Positions 51,501-57,369 of a stretch of 64,000 nucleotides of DNA are shown in pieces. The stretch lies in assembly GCF_009649815.1 (NCBI RefSeq), contig NZ_WJIC01000003.1, forward strand, positions 540,701 to 604,700, read 5' to 3'. The notes under the pieces were generated by a model. The model did not search any database. It was not told the DNA's origin and saw nothing but the letters and a program-made list of their open reading frames with translations. This DNA comes from Nocardia sp. SYP-A9097 (GTDB lineage: Bacteria > Actinomycetota > Actinomycetes > Mycobacteriales > Mycobacteriaceae). Every line of letters starts with the position of its first letter. The stretch's first letter is position 1. The translations under genes and the position numbers were made by a program.

Positions 51501-54500
51501 GTACCGATAACTGTCGGTGCCGATCTGCACGCGGGTTTGCAGCAGGTCGCGCGAGCGCACAATACGACCCTGTTCATGGTCTTCCACGCTGCGCTGGCTG
51601 CCACACTGGCCAGGCTGGCCGATACGGACGATGTAGCGATCGGCACTCCGTATGCGGGACGCGGCGAGCCCGAACTCGACGATCTGGTCGGGATGTTCGT
51701 CAACACCCTGGTGCTGCGGACCCGGTTGACCCCCGGGATGACGTTCACCCAGCTGCTCGAGCGGGTGCGGGAGTCCGATCTGGCCGCGTTCGGGCACGCC
51801 GATGTTCCGTTCGAGCGGCTGGTGCAGGAGCTGAACCCGGTGCGGTCGCGCGCCCACCATCCACTGTTCGGGGTGATGCTGGCATTCCAGAACCTCGCCG
51901 AGGCTCGGTTCGAACTTCCGGGGCTCTCGGCGTCGCCCGTGACGGCGGGCACCGACACCGCAGTGTTCGACCTGCAGTTCACGGTGTCGGATTCCTACTC
52001 CGCCACCGGTGCCCCGGCCGGTCTCAGTGGTGGGGTGACCTACGCGACCGACCTGTTCGACTCGACGACCGTGACCACGATCGTCGATCGCCTGCTGCGG
52101 TTGCTCGGCGCAGTGGTGAGTGATCCCGCGCAGCCGGTGCACGAGGTGGATCTGCTTGGTTCCGATGAACGGGAAGCCGTTCTGACGCAGTGGAACTCGA
52201 CCGATCTCGGGCTCCCTCCCGATGAGACGCTGGCTTCGGTCTTCGCCCACTCGGTGGCGGTGCATGCCGACCTGCCCGCGGTAATATTCGGCGAACAGTC
52301 GCTGACCTATGCGGAATTCGGTTCTCGCGTATACCGGTTGGCGCGGTGGTTGATTTCCCGCGGGGTGGGTCCGGAGTCGTTGGTGGCGCTGCGGATGCGG
52401 CGTTCACTGGACCAGGTCACCGCGATGTACGCGGTGCTCGCCGCCGGCGGCGGGTATGTGCCGGTCGATCCGGACCTTCCGGCCGACCGCATCGCGTATG
52501 TACTGTCCACCGCCGCACCGGTGCTGGAGCTGTCGTCCCTCGATGGGCTGGAGCTGTCCGGATTCGATGACGCGCCGGTCACCGACGCCGATCGGCTCGC
52601 ACCGCTGCGCCCGCACAATGTCGCCTATGTGCTCTTCACTTCGGGGTCGACCGGGCGGCCGAAAGGTGTTGCGGTACTGCATTCTTCGGTGGTGAACCAG
52701 GTGCGGTGGCTCAGCGGGGCCTACTCGTTGACGCCGGCGGACGTGGTGCTGCAGAAGACCCCGGCGGCATTCGACGTATCGGTGTGGGAGCTGTTCGCGA
52801 CACTGGCGGTGGGTGCACGGCTGGTGATCGCGCGAGCCGACGGTCATACCGACCCGGCATATCTCGCCGAAACCATTGCCGCCCATCGGGTTACGATCAT
52901 CTCATTCGTCCCGTCGATGCTGGCGGCCTTCGCGGACGTGGTGCCCGCGCAGTCGCTGGAGTCGATCCGGGCGCTGCTGGTGGCCGGTGAGGCATTCGGC
53001 TCCGATGTGGTGGCCGCGGTGCGGCGAATCGCGCCCGAGGTCGAGCTGCACAATCTGTACGGTCCTACCGAGTTCACTGTGCACGCGACCGCGCATCGGG
53101 TGACCGACGCCGACGGCGGGAGTATGCCGATGGGCACACCGGTGTGGAACGCGCGAGCCTACGTACTCGACAACCGGTTGCATCCGGTACCGCCGGGCGT
53201 TGCCGGGGAGCTGTATTTGGCGGGCGCCCAGCTCGCGCGCGGCTATCAGTCACGTCCGGGCCTCACCGCGGAACGGTTCGTGCCCGACCCGTTCGGTGAC
53301 GGCCGGCGTCTATACCGCACCGGCGATGTGGCGCGCTGGCGCCACACGGGTGAACTGGAATACCTGGGTCGCACCGATTTCCAGGTGAAGTTGCGCGGCC
53401 TCCGTATCGAGCTCGGTGAAATCGAGGCAGTACTCGCCGAGCACCCCGGTATCGCACGGGCGATCGCCGCGGTGCGCTCCACCGGTCCCTTGAACCGCCT
53501 CGTCGCCTATCTGGTGCCTGCCGCGGGTGCCACGGTCGACACCGCAGCGGTCTTGGCGTACGCAGCGACCAAACTGCCGGGCTACATGGTGCCCACTACG
53601 GCGATGGTGCTTGACACGGTGCCTCTCACCGTATCGGGCAAGCTGGACCGCACGCGGCTACCGGAGCCTGTGCTCGCGGTAAGGGAGTTGCGGGAGCCGT
53701 CGTCGTGGCTGGAAGGGGAGGTCGTACGGGCCTTCGAAGCGGTTCTCGGCGTGGATCGGGTGGGCGTCGATGACGACTTCTACGCATTGGGTGGTAATTC
53801 GCTGAAGTCGGTGCAAGTGGTCAGCGAGTTGCGGAAGGAACTGGACTACGAGATTCCGATCAGCTGGATGTTGTCCGACCCCTGTCCGGCCGACCTGGCG
53901 AAGCGGATCGAATCCGGTATGCGTTCCGGTGTCACTGTCGAGGCGACCGATGTCGGCTTCGATGTGCTGCTACCGATCCGGACCGCCGGTGAGCGACCAC
54001 CGCTGTTCTGTATCCACCCGGCCTTGGGCCTGTCGTGGTGTTACCGCACACTCGACCGGTACCTCTCGGACGACCGGCCGATCTATGGCCTGCAGGCACC
54101 GCAGATCGGCGGTGAGCTCCCCGGTCCGACGTCGATCGAAGAAATGGCCGAACGCTACTTCGACGAGATTCGCGCCGTTCAGCCGCATGGGCCATATCAC
54201 CTCCTCGGCTGGTCACTGGGTGGTGTGATCGCCCATACCATCGCGGTCGAGATGCGCGCCGCCGGTGAACAGGTCGCGCTGCTGGCGCTGTTGGATGCCG
54301 AGGTGGACGGTGTCGACGAGTCGATGCCCGCCGCCGTGACGGTCGGAGAATTGATCAGTAATCTCGGCCCGGTCATGGGCGTCGATTTCGTGAGCTCCGA
54401 TTCGACCGCCGAGGAGGCCGCCGACCTGATCGAAAGGCACCTCGGGGGCAGCCTCGGTATCGATGCCGCAAGGATCGAGCGCCTGACCGACGCCTACAAC

Positions 54501-54731
54501 CTGGCGATCCGGGCGGCCGGTGGGTGGCGGCCCGCGGTCTTGGACAGCGACATGCTCTACTTCACCGCGACACGTGAAAGGCGGTCCGAGGCAAAGGGTT
54601 ACGAGGGCTGGGTGCCGGTGGTCCGCGGGCAGATCTCGGTCTTCGACATCGATGCGACTCACCTCGCGATGACCGAACCGGGTGCGGTTGCGCAGATCGC
54701 CCGGATTATCAACGCACGATTGGATCGGTGA
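36522..54731 (+). CDS. Five-module nonribosomal peptide synthetase with terminal thioesterase
   Basis: 6069 aa, one gene for a whole assembly line. Order by active motifs: C1 (HHIAIDG, 182), A1 (TSGSTG near 655), T1 (GGDS, Ser 1038), E1 (HHLAVDA, 1223; NYLGRV about 1459); C2 (HHLVLDGWS, 1716), A2 (2193), T2 (Ser 2579); C3 (HHVILDGWS, 2794), A3 (3269), T3 (Ser 3650); C4 (HHIAGDG, 3837), A4 (4330), T4 (GGNS, Ser 4717); C5 (HHISCDG, 4898), A5 (5372), T5 (Ser 5760); TE (GWSLGG, Ser 5898). An N-terminal C with no carrier before it suggests acylation of residue 1; E1 makes it D. Pocket residues I read: A1 DAETVGEVT, A2 DASIAVHIW, A3 DAFVAALIW, A4 DALFMGLMI, A5 DVWSLALVH (each plus Lys). Only weak hints follow: A1 basic side chain, A5 Ser/Thr-like. 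C2/C3 and C4/C5 are two distinct subtypes. No MbtH, acyl ligase or exporter is adjacent. Confidence 0.97.
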   Translation: MNDTAEVEVDRSKIGFDNSPESLLYSGSPDSGNGSSALSNGNGRARRSSFDILPLTAAQRGIWFAQHLAESSPISVAQYVEIVGALDTELLAEACKTAGREFGSGHMRLVELDGEPCQFVDEEYKPRVSIVDLRRHADPVATAHGMMVQDYSAPLDLPHDDLMACIVFQVGEDHFLWYQRAHHIAIDGFAAVTMLHRITELYNAWVKSEEAAPCAAQDLRDVVEQDLAYRDSVRFDNDRKYWLEHLAGAPPVVSLAARVGKPTIHPALVSAELSDGTSQLLDSVVLERGTSVTPIIVAAFAAYLARMTGSDEVLLSLPVSGRHSAVLRRSGGMIANVVPLRVQVAGCSVGELIGVVQSELTSALRRQRYRQEDIFHDMGIARDETASFGPAINLMMIENEVVLGNTTGRLNVLTSGPTADLFVNIYPGAGKSSTHIDFQGNPNAYSPEELAGHHRRFLMFLHAFLAGGEGYSVSRLPLLEEQERSELLSVRGPRGVATRLLPDILTESARRNRGACAIASAGRTLTYGELDTRSSLLARHLIALGCGPDTAVAIMVRRSTESVVATWAVAKCGAAFVQLSPEFPWKRTAHMIADSGATVAITVDALRGRLPMAMHQVVLDDPATLREYDLVGGPISDDDRIRPLRASNIAYITYTSGSTGAPKGVQVTHAGLANLVADRAATYGIDTTSRVSYALSPNFDASLEQFLTCFANGSTLVIVPPEVTGGEPLTQLLAAEHVTHLTLTPTMLATVDPRPMTDLRVVVVGGDVCPPHLIERWTPSLSMYNEYGPTEITVTAVGSVLRPGHVHTVGNPISGVSAMVLDRTLQPVPKGTAGELYLAGPGLARGYSHLFIETAARFVADPYGDPGERMYRTGDIARWTGDNAEMTLELSGRSDFQVKIRGFRIEPGEVDAVLTEHEDVDLSVTVPVQNNAGTTVLASYVVPGSGHRIDPLDLQRFVRDSLPPHMVPAVIVTLDSLPMNAFGKLDRRALPKPEFGTEPVGRAPATVREKTVARLFAEVLGVPQVGADDSFFGLGGDSIVSIRLVARAKAEGLSFSTQDVFVHKTVAGLAAVATDAGEAPELAELSGGGIGPMPLSPIMCAMVDRGHYDRFAQAVLVQLPERVDRAGLVRTLGSLLDRHDMLRAVLRGGDSVDRYVEVLDREAVDPDGALVDVRLDRRDAAEIDRYLHEAADRLDPGNGVLVQAVWIQDRDGSGPDLMWLVIHHLAVDAVSWRIILGDLAQAWSQVSDGGEPQAGPFTTSFRRWVHGLAEQAPGRRSAELDLWKHVLGQGDQLLGSRRLVPDRDVEATAGRVHQRIPAAVAEAVLTTIPDRFHCGANDPLLAALVLALGAWRRRRGTAGAAGELITLEGHGREEQAVPGADLSATVGWFTTRCPVRIELTNVDLDDALAGGVGAGQAIKQVKEQLRAVPGNGIGYEMLRYFDSSGSAELANLPEPQISFNYLGRVRADERSGPWAPATEFTALTATSDQRMALSAVLDINAIAEVGRDGLELDATWEFASQVLGTEEVEELAGLWVQALGALADHVRSETVYGFTPSDFPLVPISQDDVDDWLRQYPSMTDVWPLTALQSGLLFHTVYDSTDADGYIVQAALTFGGQVDGERMRRAAQMVIDRHDSLRTAFVGSADGARQIVLRDTRVDWRESSITDISDAGRQADALRQLAAEAAAPFDPARPPLVRYHLVRTGADRFQLLVTNHHLVLDGWSMPLLIHELLSLYTSDGDTAELAPPRSYREYLQWLHVQDRDAAIAAWREMLAGVDSPTRVTSGPDRTVTTQVGEVGLNLDAATSAAILDLGRSHGVTPNTALQVAWGLLVSVLTGTPDVVFGNTVSHRPPQIPDIERMVGLLVNTLPVRVRFDPGETVGDLLIRVQSEQAAMLDHQHVGLSALQQATGLTDMFDTATVLESYPLDRELLARNLSDAGLRFVDIDAHDATPYPLSLQVTPPRSSRGGQPGAGEPGTYTVTLKFATDRFDSDEARTLLERFELLLTQIAIDPARKVAAISDCWDSERAELLSVGGEEPAAELVLRDILWSTARRYPDAVAVRCGDTAWTYRELELRADECARRLAGRGARAESIVAVALPRSAELVVAIWAVAKTGAAFLPVDPGNPAARVAELLSDSRTSLGVTNSAVAQHLPDTVDWLMLDAPVSDADEGLPRSFGADRLLADNSAYVIYTSGSTGTPKAVHLSHRGLADLVAAHVDAFGVDTDSVVLQVASPGFDACLSELLLAHGSGACLVVAPPEVYAASDLEELLRAQQVSHAIITPSVLNTMDPSRIPSLTSLAVVGEATGADTVDRWAPGRRLMNHYGPTECTIWATGSDALVPGEPVTIGGPIRGASALVLDMWLRPVPVGVAGELYIGGPGLARGYVDRPGLSASRFVADPRSTRGERIYRTGDSVRWVRGRAGLALEYLGRRDEQVKIHGLRIEPGEIDAHMARHPDVASVATVTVTGPAGEPVLVSYVVSAPGAAVDVAVLGDDLADTLPRYMNPAAIVRLEEMPRTPTGKIDRKALRQRAFGFDAAGGRPPSTPTEQIVANLFTEVLHVDNVSAESNFFALGGDSIVSMRLVALARSAGLTLTPRDVFERKTVAALAALAGGAAAAGVLEEPSLPAAGYRASDAPLVALTQGDIDRLERQYGGLSDVWPLSPMQSGVHFHSSFDPDAGDNYTVQTMIGFSGAIDGERLRRAAQAVVDRHDILRAAFVETAAGPCQIVLDHAEVAFREIDLAGGAAESPGDPESIAAADTAAGFDLSAPPLIRFTLIRLDAGSCRLLVTNHHVILDGWSMPLLMRELLDYYGSPAHIDSAGPAPSYRDYLSWLGRQDSAASKASWAQAFSDVTAPTRVSRKVGAAGSVSAAEVRAELTADRLGELRRVAADAAVTINTAVAAAWALNLRALTGETDVVFGSSVSGRPPELPLVDQTLGMFLNTIPVRVRLEPTMTVGELLIDIQARYARMLDHQYIGLPEIHRSVGVPELFDTALAFQSFPVDRAALQQLVDSAGLRVDELIGVDATPYPLSLVVEPQHAEHGEAAGLGIILRFHDDEFDTASARRILDRFVELLCRIAANAAVRLGELSLDAEPGPLWPVSGVKAAIPDTLDRILAASAAAEPGEIAVRWGASDMTYQQLDERSARLARVLLRRGARRGQVVASTLPRSLAATVTLWAVAKTGAAFLPIDPTLPAERIEFLVSDSNTVLGVTDTSARTHLPDGVDWLVLDEEGTVGAADSVPATPITDAERGGPIRRDQIAYVSYTSGSTGTPKGVLVSHRGLADMVAAQRRILGVDPMSVVLQVASPSFDASVFELLLAHGSGGRLVVSPADLYAGDELANLIAREHISHAVITPSVLATVPCDGLDGLRVLATAGEPVGPELVDRWAPQRTMVNLYGPSESTIWATASEALAPGAAITIGRPVGSIAAVVLDTWLRPVSYGAAGELYLFGAGLAEGYIGRTGLTAARFVACPFGEPGQRMYRTGDVVRRNADDDLEFVGRNDFQVKVRGTRVELGEIDAVLGARADVAYAVTVPRGGDGRSVLLVSYVVPAAGTDVSGEELRAALAEALPRYMVPSVVLLLDEVPLTSNGKLDRERLPEPDSAAREFRTPSPGMEEMVARTFEQVLDVERVGADDDFFALGGDSLSASLAVARIGAALNVRVPVRSVFEAPTVGGLAALAGSLSGGGRLSLLPGVRPDPVPLSLAQQRMWFLNRFEPDSAAYNIPVMLRLSGRLDTEALAAALADVVARHEVLRTMYPEDSGEPRQVVLDEPTVPVVPVRVPADSVPQVVGEFVRRGFDVTAQVPMRVGLFQLGAEHDSGTGEFLLVLVVHHIAGDGQSMGPLARDVMVAYAARLAGHAPDWAPLTVQYADFAWWQRQMLGAADDPESLMSAQLKFWRSMLAGAPDRLELPADRQRPAVASLSGARIPVEIGPRLHEKLLELARSRGSSLFMVMHAALATVLGRLSGSDDVVIGAPVAGRGEPGLEDLVGMFVNTLALRARVDTGEPFAELLMRTRETDLLAFENADVPFERVVEELNPERSAARHPLFQVALAFQNVSTADVVLPDVLVSRADVDTGAIQFDLQLVLSDSSGHGAAQGISGMLTYAQDLFDAATAAGFVRRLVRVLEAVADDPAVVVGDIDWLEVGERSALTSRVGAHGAEALEPRGLVPEVFATAVRDNGAGIAVVSGDAAWSYAQLDEESSRLARLLIRRGAGPDTPVLVAAVRSMESVVAWWAVMKSGAAYVPVDPSYPEGRIKQMVSDSEATLGVTVSSARAEMPDSVDWIGLDDPVVVAQLDALASGPIGDDERLRPLRASNVAYVVFTSGSTGVPKGVVVTHSGIADLVSALRADSELRHTSRVLHFASPSFDAALLEILLAVSRAGALVVVPTDIYGGGELAEYLRVQRVSHAFMTPAALASVDPAGLEDLRVVMSGGDEVSADLVNRWAGTDTAGARQFRVLYGPTEVTMIATATGGLRRDARPTIGAPLPGIQALVLDARLWPVPVGVAGELYLAGPALARGYLHKAATSAARFVAHPFAEPGQRMYRTGDVVRWNSEGALEFLGRNDFQVKIRGYRVELGEIDAVLRARAEVAYAVTISWRAGTDPAMLVSYVVPETGVSLSGEELRAALAEVLPSYLVPAAVMILDEIPLSPNGKLDRAALPPPVVQTKRFRAPATPVEEIVAGVFADVLGIGRPIGVDDDFFELGGNSLVATRVAARIGAALDATLPVSMIFEAPTVVRLAARAESRADAGRVALTAQPRPQRIPLSYAQQRMWFLNQLEPASAAYAVPIVLRLRGQLNLDALRAAITDVVNRHEVLRTVYPYAGGEPSQVVLPAAEVPMTVTSVAEPELAESVSAFVSTVFDVTVEAPMRVRLFESGQNEWVLAVVVHHISCDGSSLVPLAQDMMTAYAAHLNGETSSLPLLPVQYADYAIWQRRVLGAEDDPESLLRAQIDYWTLELAELPVLLELPADRPRPPMQTYAGASVPITVGADLHAGLQQVARAHNTTLFMVFHAALAATLARLADTDDVAIGTPYAGRGEPELDDLVGMFVNTLVLRTRLTPGMTFTQLLERVRESDLAAFGHADVPFERLVQELNPVRSRAHHPLFGVMLAFQNLAEARFELPGLSASPVTAGTDTAVFDLQFTVSDSYSATGAPAGLSGGVTYATDLFDSTTVTTIVDRLLRLLGAVVSDPAQPVHEVDLLGSDEREAVLTQWNSTDLGLPPDETLASVFAHSVAVHADLPAVIFGEQSLTYAEFGSRVYRLARWLISRGVGPESLVALRMRRSLDQVTAMYAVLAAGGGYVPVDPDLPADRIAYVLSTAAPVLELSSLDGLELSGFDDAPVTDADRLAPLRPHNVAYVLFTSGSTGRPKGVAVLHSSVVNQVRWLSGAYSLTPADVVLQKTPAAFDVSVWELFATLAVGARLVIARADGHTDPAYLAETIAAHRVTIISFVPSMLAAFADVVPAQSLESIRALLVAGEAFGSDVVAAVRRIAPEVELHNLYGPTEFTVHATAHRVTDADGGSMPMGTPVWNARAYVLDNRLHPVPPGVAGELYLAGAQLARGYQSRPGLTAERFVPDPFGDGRRLYRTGDVARWRHTGELEYLGRTDFQVKLRGLRIELGEIEAVLAEHPGIARAIAAVRSTGPLNRLVAYLVPAAGATVDTAAVLAYAATKLPGYMVPTTAMVLDTVPLTVSGKLDRTRLPEPVLAVRELREPSSWLEGEVVRAFEAVLGVDRVGVDDDFYALGGNSLKSVQVVSELRKELDYEIPISWMLSDPCPADLAKRIESGMRSGVTVEATDVGFDVLLPIRTAGERPPLFCIHPALGLSWCYRTLDRYLSDDRPIYGLQAPQIGGELPGPTSIEEMAERYFDEIRAVQPHGPYHLLGWSLGGVIAHTIAVEMRAAGEQVALLALLDAEVDGVDESMPAAVTVGELISNLGPVMGVDFVSSDSTAEEAADLIERHLGGSLGIDAARIERLTDAYNLAIRAAGGWRPAVLDSDMLYFTATRERRSEAKGYEGWVPVVRGQISVFDIDATHLAMTEPGAVAQIARIINARLDR

Positions 54732-54780
54732 TGGTCCGACTGCGAGTGTGGTGATTTCGAGGCCCGTGCAGCGGGGTGCT

Positions 54781-55467
54781 TTATTCCGGTGCGGTGAGGG
54801 GCGCACCGGATACTCCGGTTTGGCCAAGGTCTTGCGGGAAGGGCGTCGTGATGCCCACTATCGCCCCGACCGACGCTCCGAGCGCCGCACCGAGTAGGGC
54901 GGCAGGGCCGGCGATGACGGCGACGCCGACGGCAGCGCCGACGAGCGGGCCGACCACCAAGCCGGTCGGCAGGAACGGGATACCGGCGACGAATCCGGCG
55001 ACCGCGCCGACCGCTCCGGCGGCCATCGCCACAGGAGCGGCCACTCCCACGGCGATGCCCGCCCCGATTGCCGCACCGACGCCCGCGTCGACGACAGTGG
55101 TGGTGCATCGGAGGGAATCTACGGGGACGTAACCACAGAACGACTGGATCGGCTGCTGAGAATCGGCCATCGGTTGATAGTCGGCAGGCGGTGCGAGGTA
55201 GGCCGAGGGCGTGATGTCAGTCGCCGGTGCGATGTCGGCCGGCGGCTGGTCGGGTGGAGCGAGCGCGATCGGCAACGGGAAAGGAAGTTGCGCCTGCTCG
55301 TGCCGCATCAGCGATAGCCAGTCCGCTGCTATGTAAGGGGTGGCGGGCGCCGGTGCGGTGTCGTCCGGGGCTGCGTTGGCGACTTCGGTTCCGAGAACGA
55401 GCGCAAGCGGCAATAGGCTAGCAATCAATATCGAACGTGACCTGAGCAAATGATCGGATTTCGACAT
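54781..55467 (-). CDS. Secreted glycine-zipper protein
   Basis: 228 aa. Signal peptide in the first 33 residues (SILIASLLPLALVLGTEVANA, then APDD). A proline-rich middle (LPFPLPIALAPPDQPPAD) is followed by SFCGYVPVDSLRCTTTVVDA with a probable disulfide pair, then a long Gly/Ala hydrophobic region (GAAIGAGIAVGVAAPV through GAALGASVGAIVG) with glycine-zipper spacing typical of membrane-inserting or oligomerising segments. It is convergent with the NRPS gene, 49 bp away, and divergent from the MspA-like porin. Likely an envelope protein; no specific function can be given. Confidence 0.8.
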   Translation of the reverse strand: MSKSDHLLRSRSILIASLLPLALVLGTEVANAAPDDTAPAPATPYIAADWLSLMRHEQAQLPFPLPIALAPPDQPPADIAPATDITPSAYLAPPADYQPMADSQQPIQSFCGYVPVDSLRCTTTVVDAGVGAAIGAGIAVGVAAPVAMAAGAVGAVAGFVAGIPFLPTGLVVGPLVGAAVGVAVIAGPAALLGAALGASVGAIVGITTPFPQDLGQTGVSGAPLTAPE

Positions 55468-55517
55468 TTGTACCTCCTGACGATTTCATCTCCGCGTTTC
55501 TCGGCCTCGAGTATTTG

Positions 55518-55529
55518 CCGTACGTACGG
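55518..55529. promoter_or_regulatory. 12-bp palindrome in the divergent glycine-zipper/porin gap
   Basis: ccgtacgtacgg is a perfect palindrome 50 bp upstream of the glycine-zipper start and 220 bp upstream of the porin gene. It may be a regulator site for one or both; nothing more can be read. Confidence 0.35.
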
Positions 55530-55749
55530 TGGCAGACAGTATAAGCAGCTCACATGGCCCGTACCGGAGAGCAGTCAACTCGGTGTGTTGTCGGCAAATC
55601 TGTGGCTTTGCCCAAGCGGCGCGCGACGCGCCCTGCTATTCCGATGTGTCGGACCGGCATCCCGTTACGATTGCTAGTTATTAGCCAAACTGTGTTGTTG
55701 GGGCGACTCCGCCGCCGCTCATTCCAATCCGATTCGAACAGGATCAGAT

Positions 55750-56775
55750 ATGCGACCTCCACACGTCGTTCTTGTGACCGGTGCGGCCGCTTTGGCTGTC
55801 CTGATGCTGTGGCACATCGGCGCCCAGCCGAGCCGAGCCCAGCCGCCCGGCGCGGACGCATCCGGTGCGGGGATTCATCTGACGTCATCGATAGACAACA
55901 TCAGGGCGGACCCACCCGGTGACCGGACTCCGAACTATCTCATGACGTTCTCGCATGCGGCGCAGTTGTCCGGCGACTACTCGATAAACGTGGAGGGCGC
56001 CGAAGTGACGTCAGGCCAGGCCGTCGCAGGGTTCATCCTCGGCTGCGCCGTGAGTGTGGCCGGCGGCGTCACCGTCGGGCTCGCCCCCAATCAGGGGCTG
56101 GCGGCCAGTATTACCCCCATTTTCATCCCGCCGAGTGACACGGTCTCACCGGAGCCGACAACGTCGGCTGCCAGCACCACTGCCATGCCGAGCACCACCA
56201 CTGCCATGCCGAGCACCACCACTGCCATGCCGAGCACCACCACTGCCATGCCGAGCACGGCCGCCGCCATGCCGAGCACGGCCGCCGCCATCCCGGGCAC
56301 GGCCGCCGCCATCCCGGGCACGGCCGCCGCCATGCCGAGCACGGCCGCCGCCATGCCGAGCACGGCCGCCGCCATCCCGGGCACGGCCGCCGCCATGCCG
56401 AGCACGACCGCCGCCATCCCGGGCACGACCGCCATCCCGGGCACCGCCGCCGCCATCCCCGGCGCCACCGCCGTCCAGGGCGACTTGGTCAGCCCGCCCA
56501 TTCTGAGCCTCGGCCCGAGCGTTGCGGGGACTCTGGGCCTGACAGAGGAACTGGGGGGCACCTTGGGACCGGGCGAGGTCACGACCGCCACGACAGCGAC
56601 GGCCAACCTCGACGAAAGGAACACGTTCCCGTACCACATCATTTTCAACAACGCCGCGTTGAACATCTCCCAGTGTGCTTCACCGGTATCGGCCGTCCCC
56701 TTCGTCACCGCCACGGTGGGTACCCCAGGGGGGACGGTGCAGACGACCGCCTACGGCACCCAGTTCACCTTCTGA
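55750..56775 (+). CDS. MspA-family porin-like protein with repeat insertion
   Basis: 341 aa. Signal peptide about 1-30 (VVLVTGAAALAVLMLWHIGA). The N-terminal part ends with VTSGQAVAGFILGCAVSVAGGVTVGLAP and the C-terminal part is NAALNISQCASPVSAVPFVTATV, ending YGTQFTF: both resemble MspA-type outer-membrane porins of mycolata, including the paired cysteines and terminal Phe. Between them, residues 146-242 are 14 heptapeptide units (MPSTTTA, MPSTAAA, IPGTAAA), a Pro/Thr/Ala insertion where MspA has a short loop. The insertion could form a flexible, possibly O-glycosylated stalk. Start ATG 55750. Whether a pore is still formed is unknown. Confidence 0.7.
   Translation: MRPPHVVLVTGAAALAVLMLWHIGAQPSRAQPPGADASGAGIHLTSSIDNIRADPPGDRTPNYLMTFSHAAQLSGDYSINVEGAEVTSGQAVAGFILGCAVSVAGGVTVGLAPNQGLAASITPIFIPPSDTVSPEPTTSAASTTAMPSTTTAMPSTTTAMPSTTTAMPSTAAAMPSTAAAIPGTAAAIPGTAAAMPSTAAAMPSTAAAIPGTAAAMPSTTAAIPGTTAIPGTAAAIPGATAVQGDLVSPPILSLGPSVAGTLGLTEELGGTLGPGEVTTATTATANLDERNTFPYHIIFNNAALNISQCASPVSAVPFVTATVGTPGGTVQTTAYGTQFTF
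56185..56475 (+). repeat. 21-bp coding tandem repeat, 14 units
   Basis: Thirteen units of 21 bp and one of 18 bp, based on gccatgccgagcaccacc, encode MPSTTTA x3, MPSTAAA x2, IPGTAAA x2, MPSTAAA x2, then mixed units. Neighbouring units are often identical, so recent slippage is likely, and the frame is always kept. Confidence 0.95.
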
Positions 56776-56805
56776 ACACGTCGCCCGCAACCGCCTCGGT
56801 CTTCG

Positions 56806-57312
56806 CTGCGGGAACCAGCCCCGACCAGCGCGGGGTTGCAGATTCAACGGCCCGAACTCGTCGACGCAGATCAGGCGCCCGTCGGCAGGCGGATGGTCGT
56901 AGAGGTCCGGGATCCGGTTCATCTTCGCCGTGAATTCCGGATCGCGTCCGGCTTTTCAGGTCTTGACCGCCTGCCACGACACACCCTCGGCCTCGAGGAT
57001 CTGACGCGGGGTTTCCCGGCTTATCTCGGCAATGCCGTTGCTCTGCAATACTTCCCGCAGTTTCGACAGGATCCACGTCGAGAACGGCCAACCCCGGCCA
57101 CGGGGGCCGCACCGGGCGATACAGGCGATACCTTCACCCGTGACCCGATCGACCTTCTTCGGCCTGCCCCGCTCCATTTTGGGTCCAATGCTTCGAACCC
57201 CCGTTCGTTGAACTCGTGGATCACTTGCCGCACATAGGCTTCCGAGACCTGCATCAGCCAGGCGATCGCCGGGACCGGCTGGCGCCAGATGCGACAACGC
57301 AGGATCTGCGCA
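56806..57312 (-). mobile_element. Decayed IS630-family transposase remnant
   Basis: Reading the minus strand from 57312, homology passes through several frames: AQILRCRIWRQPVPAIAWLM and QVSEAYVRQVIHEFNERGF (N-terminal HTH), then GRPKKVDRVTGEGIACIA and WPFSTWILSKLREVL, EISRETPRQILEAEGVSWQA, then DLYDHPPADGRLICVDEFGP, which holds the first catalytic Asp of the IS630 DDE triad. At least two frameshifts are needed, and everything after about 56806 (the rest of the DDE domain) is gone. It cannot transpose. It marks past insertion between the porin and hemerythrin genes. Confidence 0.8.
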
Positions 57313-57369
57313 GGCCATTACGATCGGATTCGCAGGGAAGAAGAGGACCCTACAGTTGTTCGTAGGTGC

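Noticed and set aside
56185..56475. Regular repeats that might be read as a CRISPR array
   Set aside because: There are no spacers; units are adjacent, coding and in frame with the porin gene.
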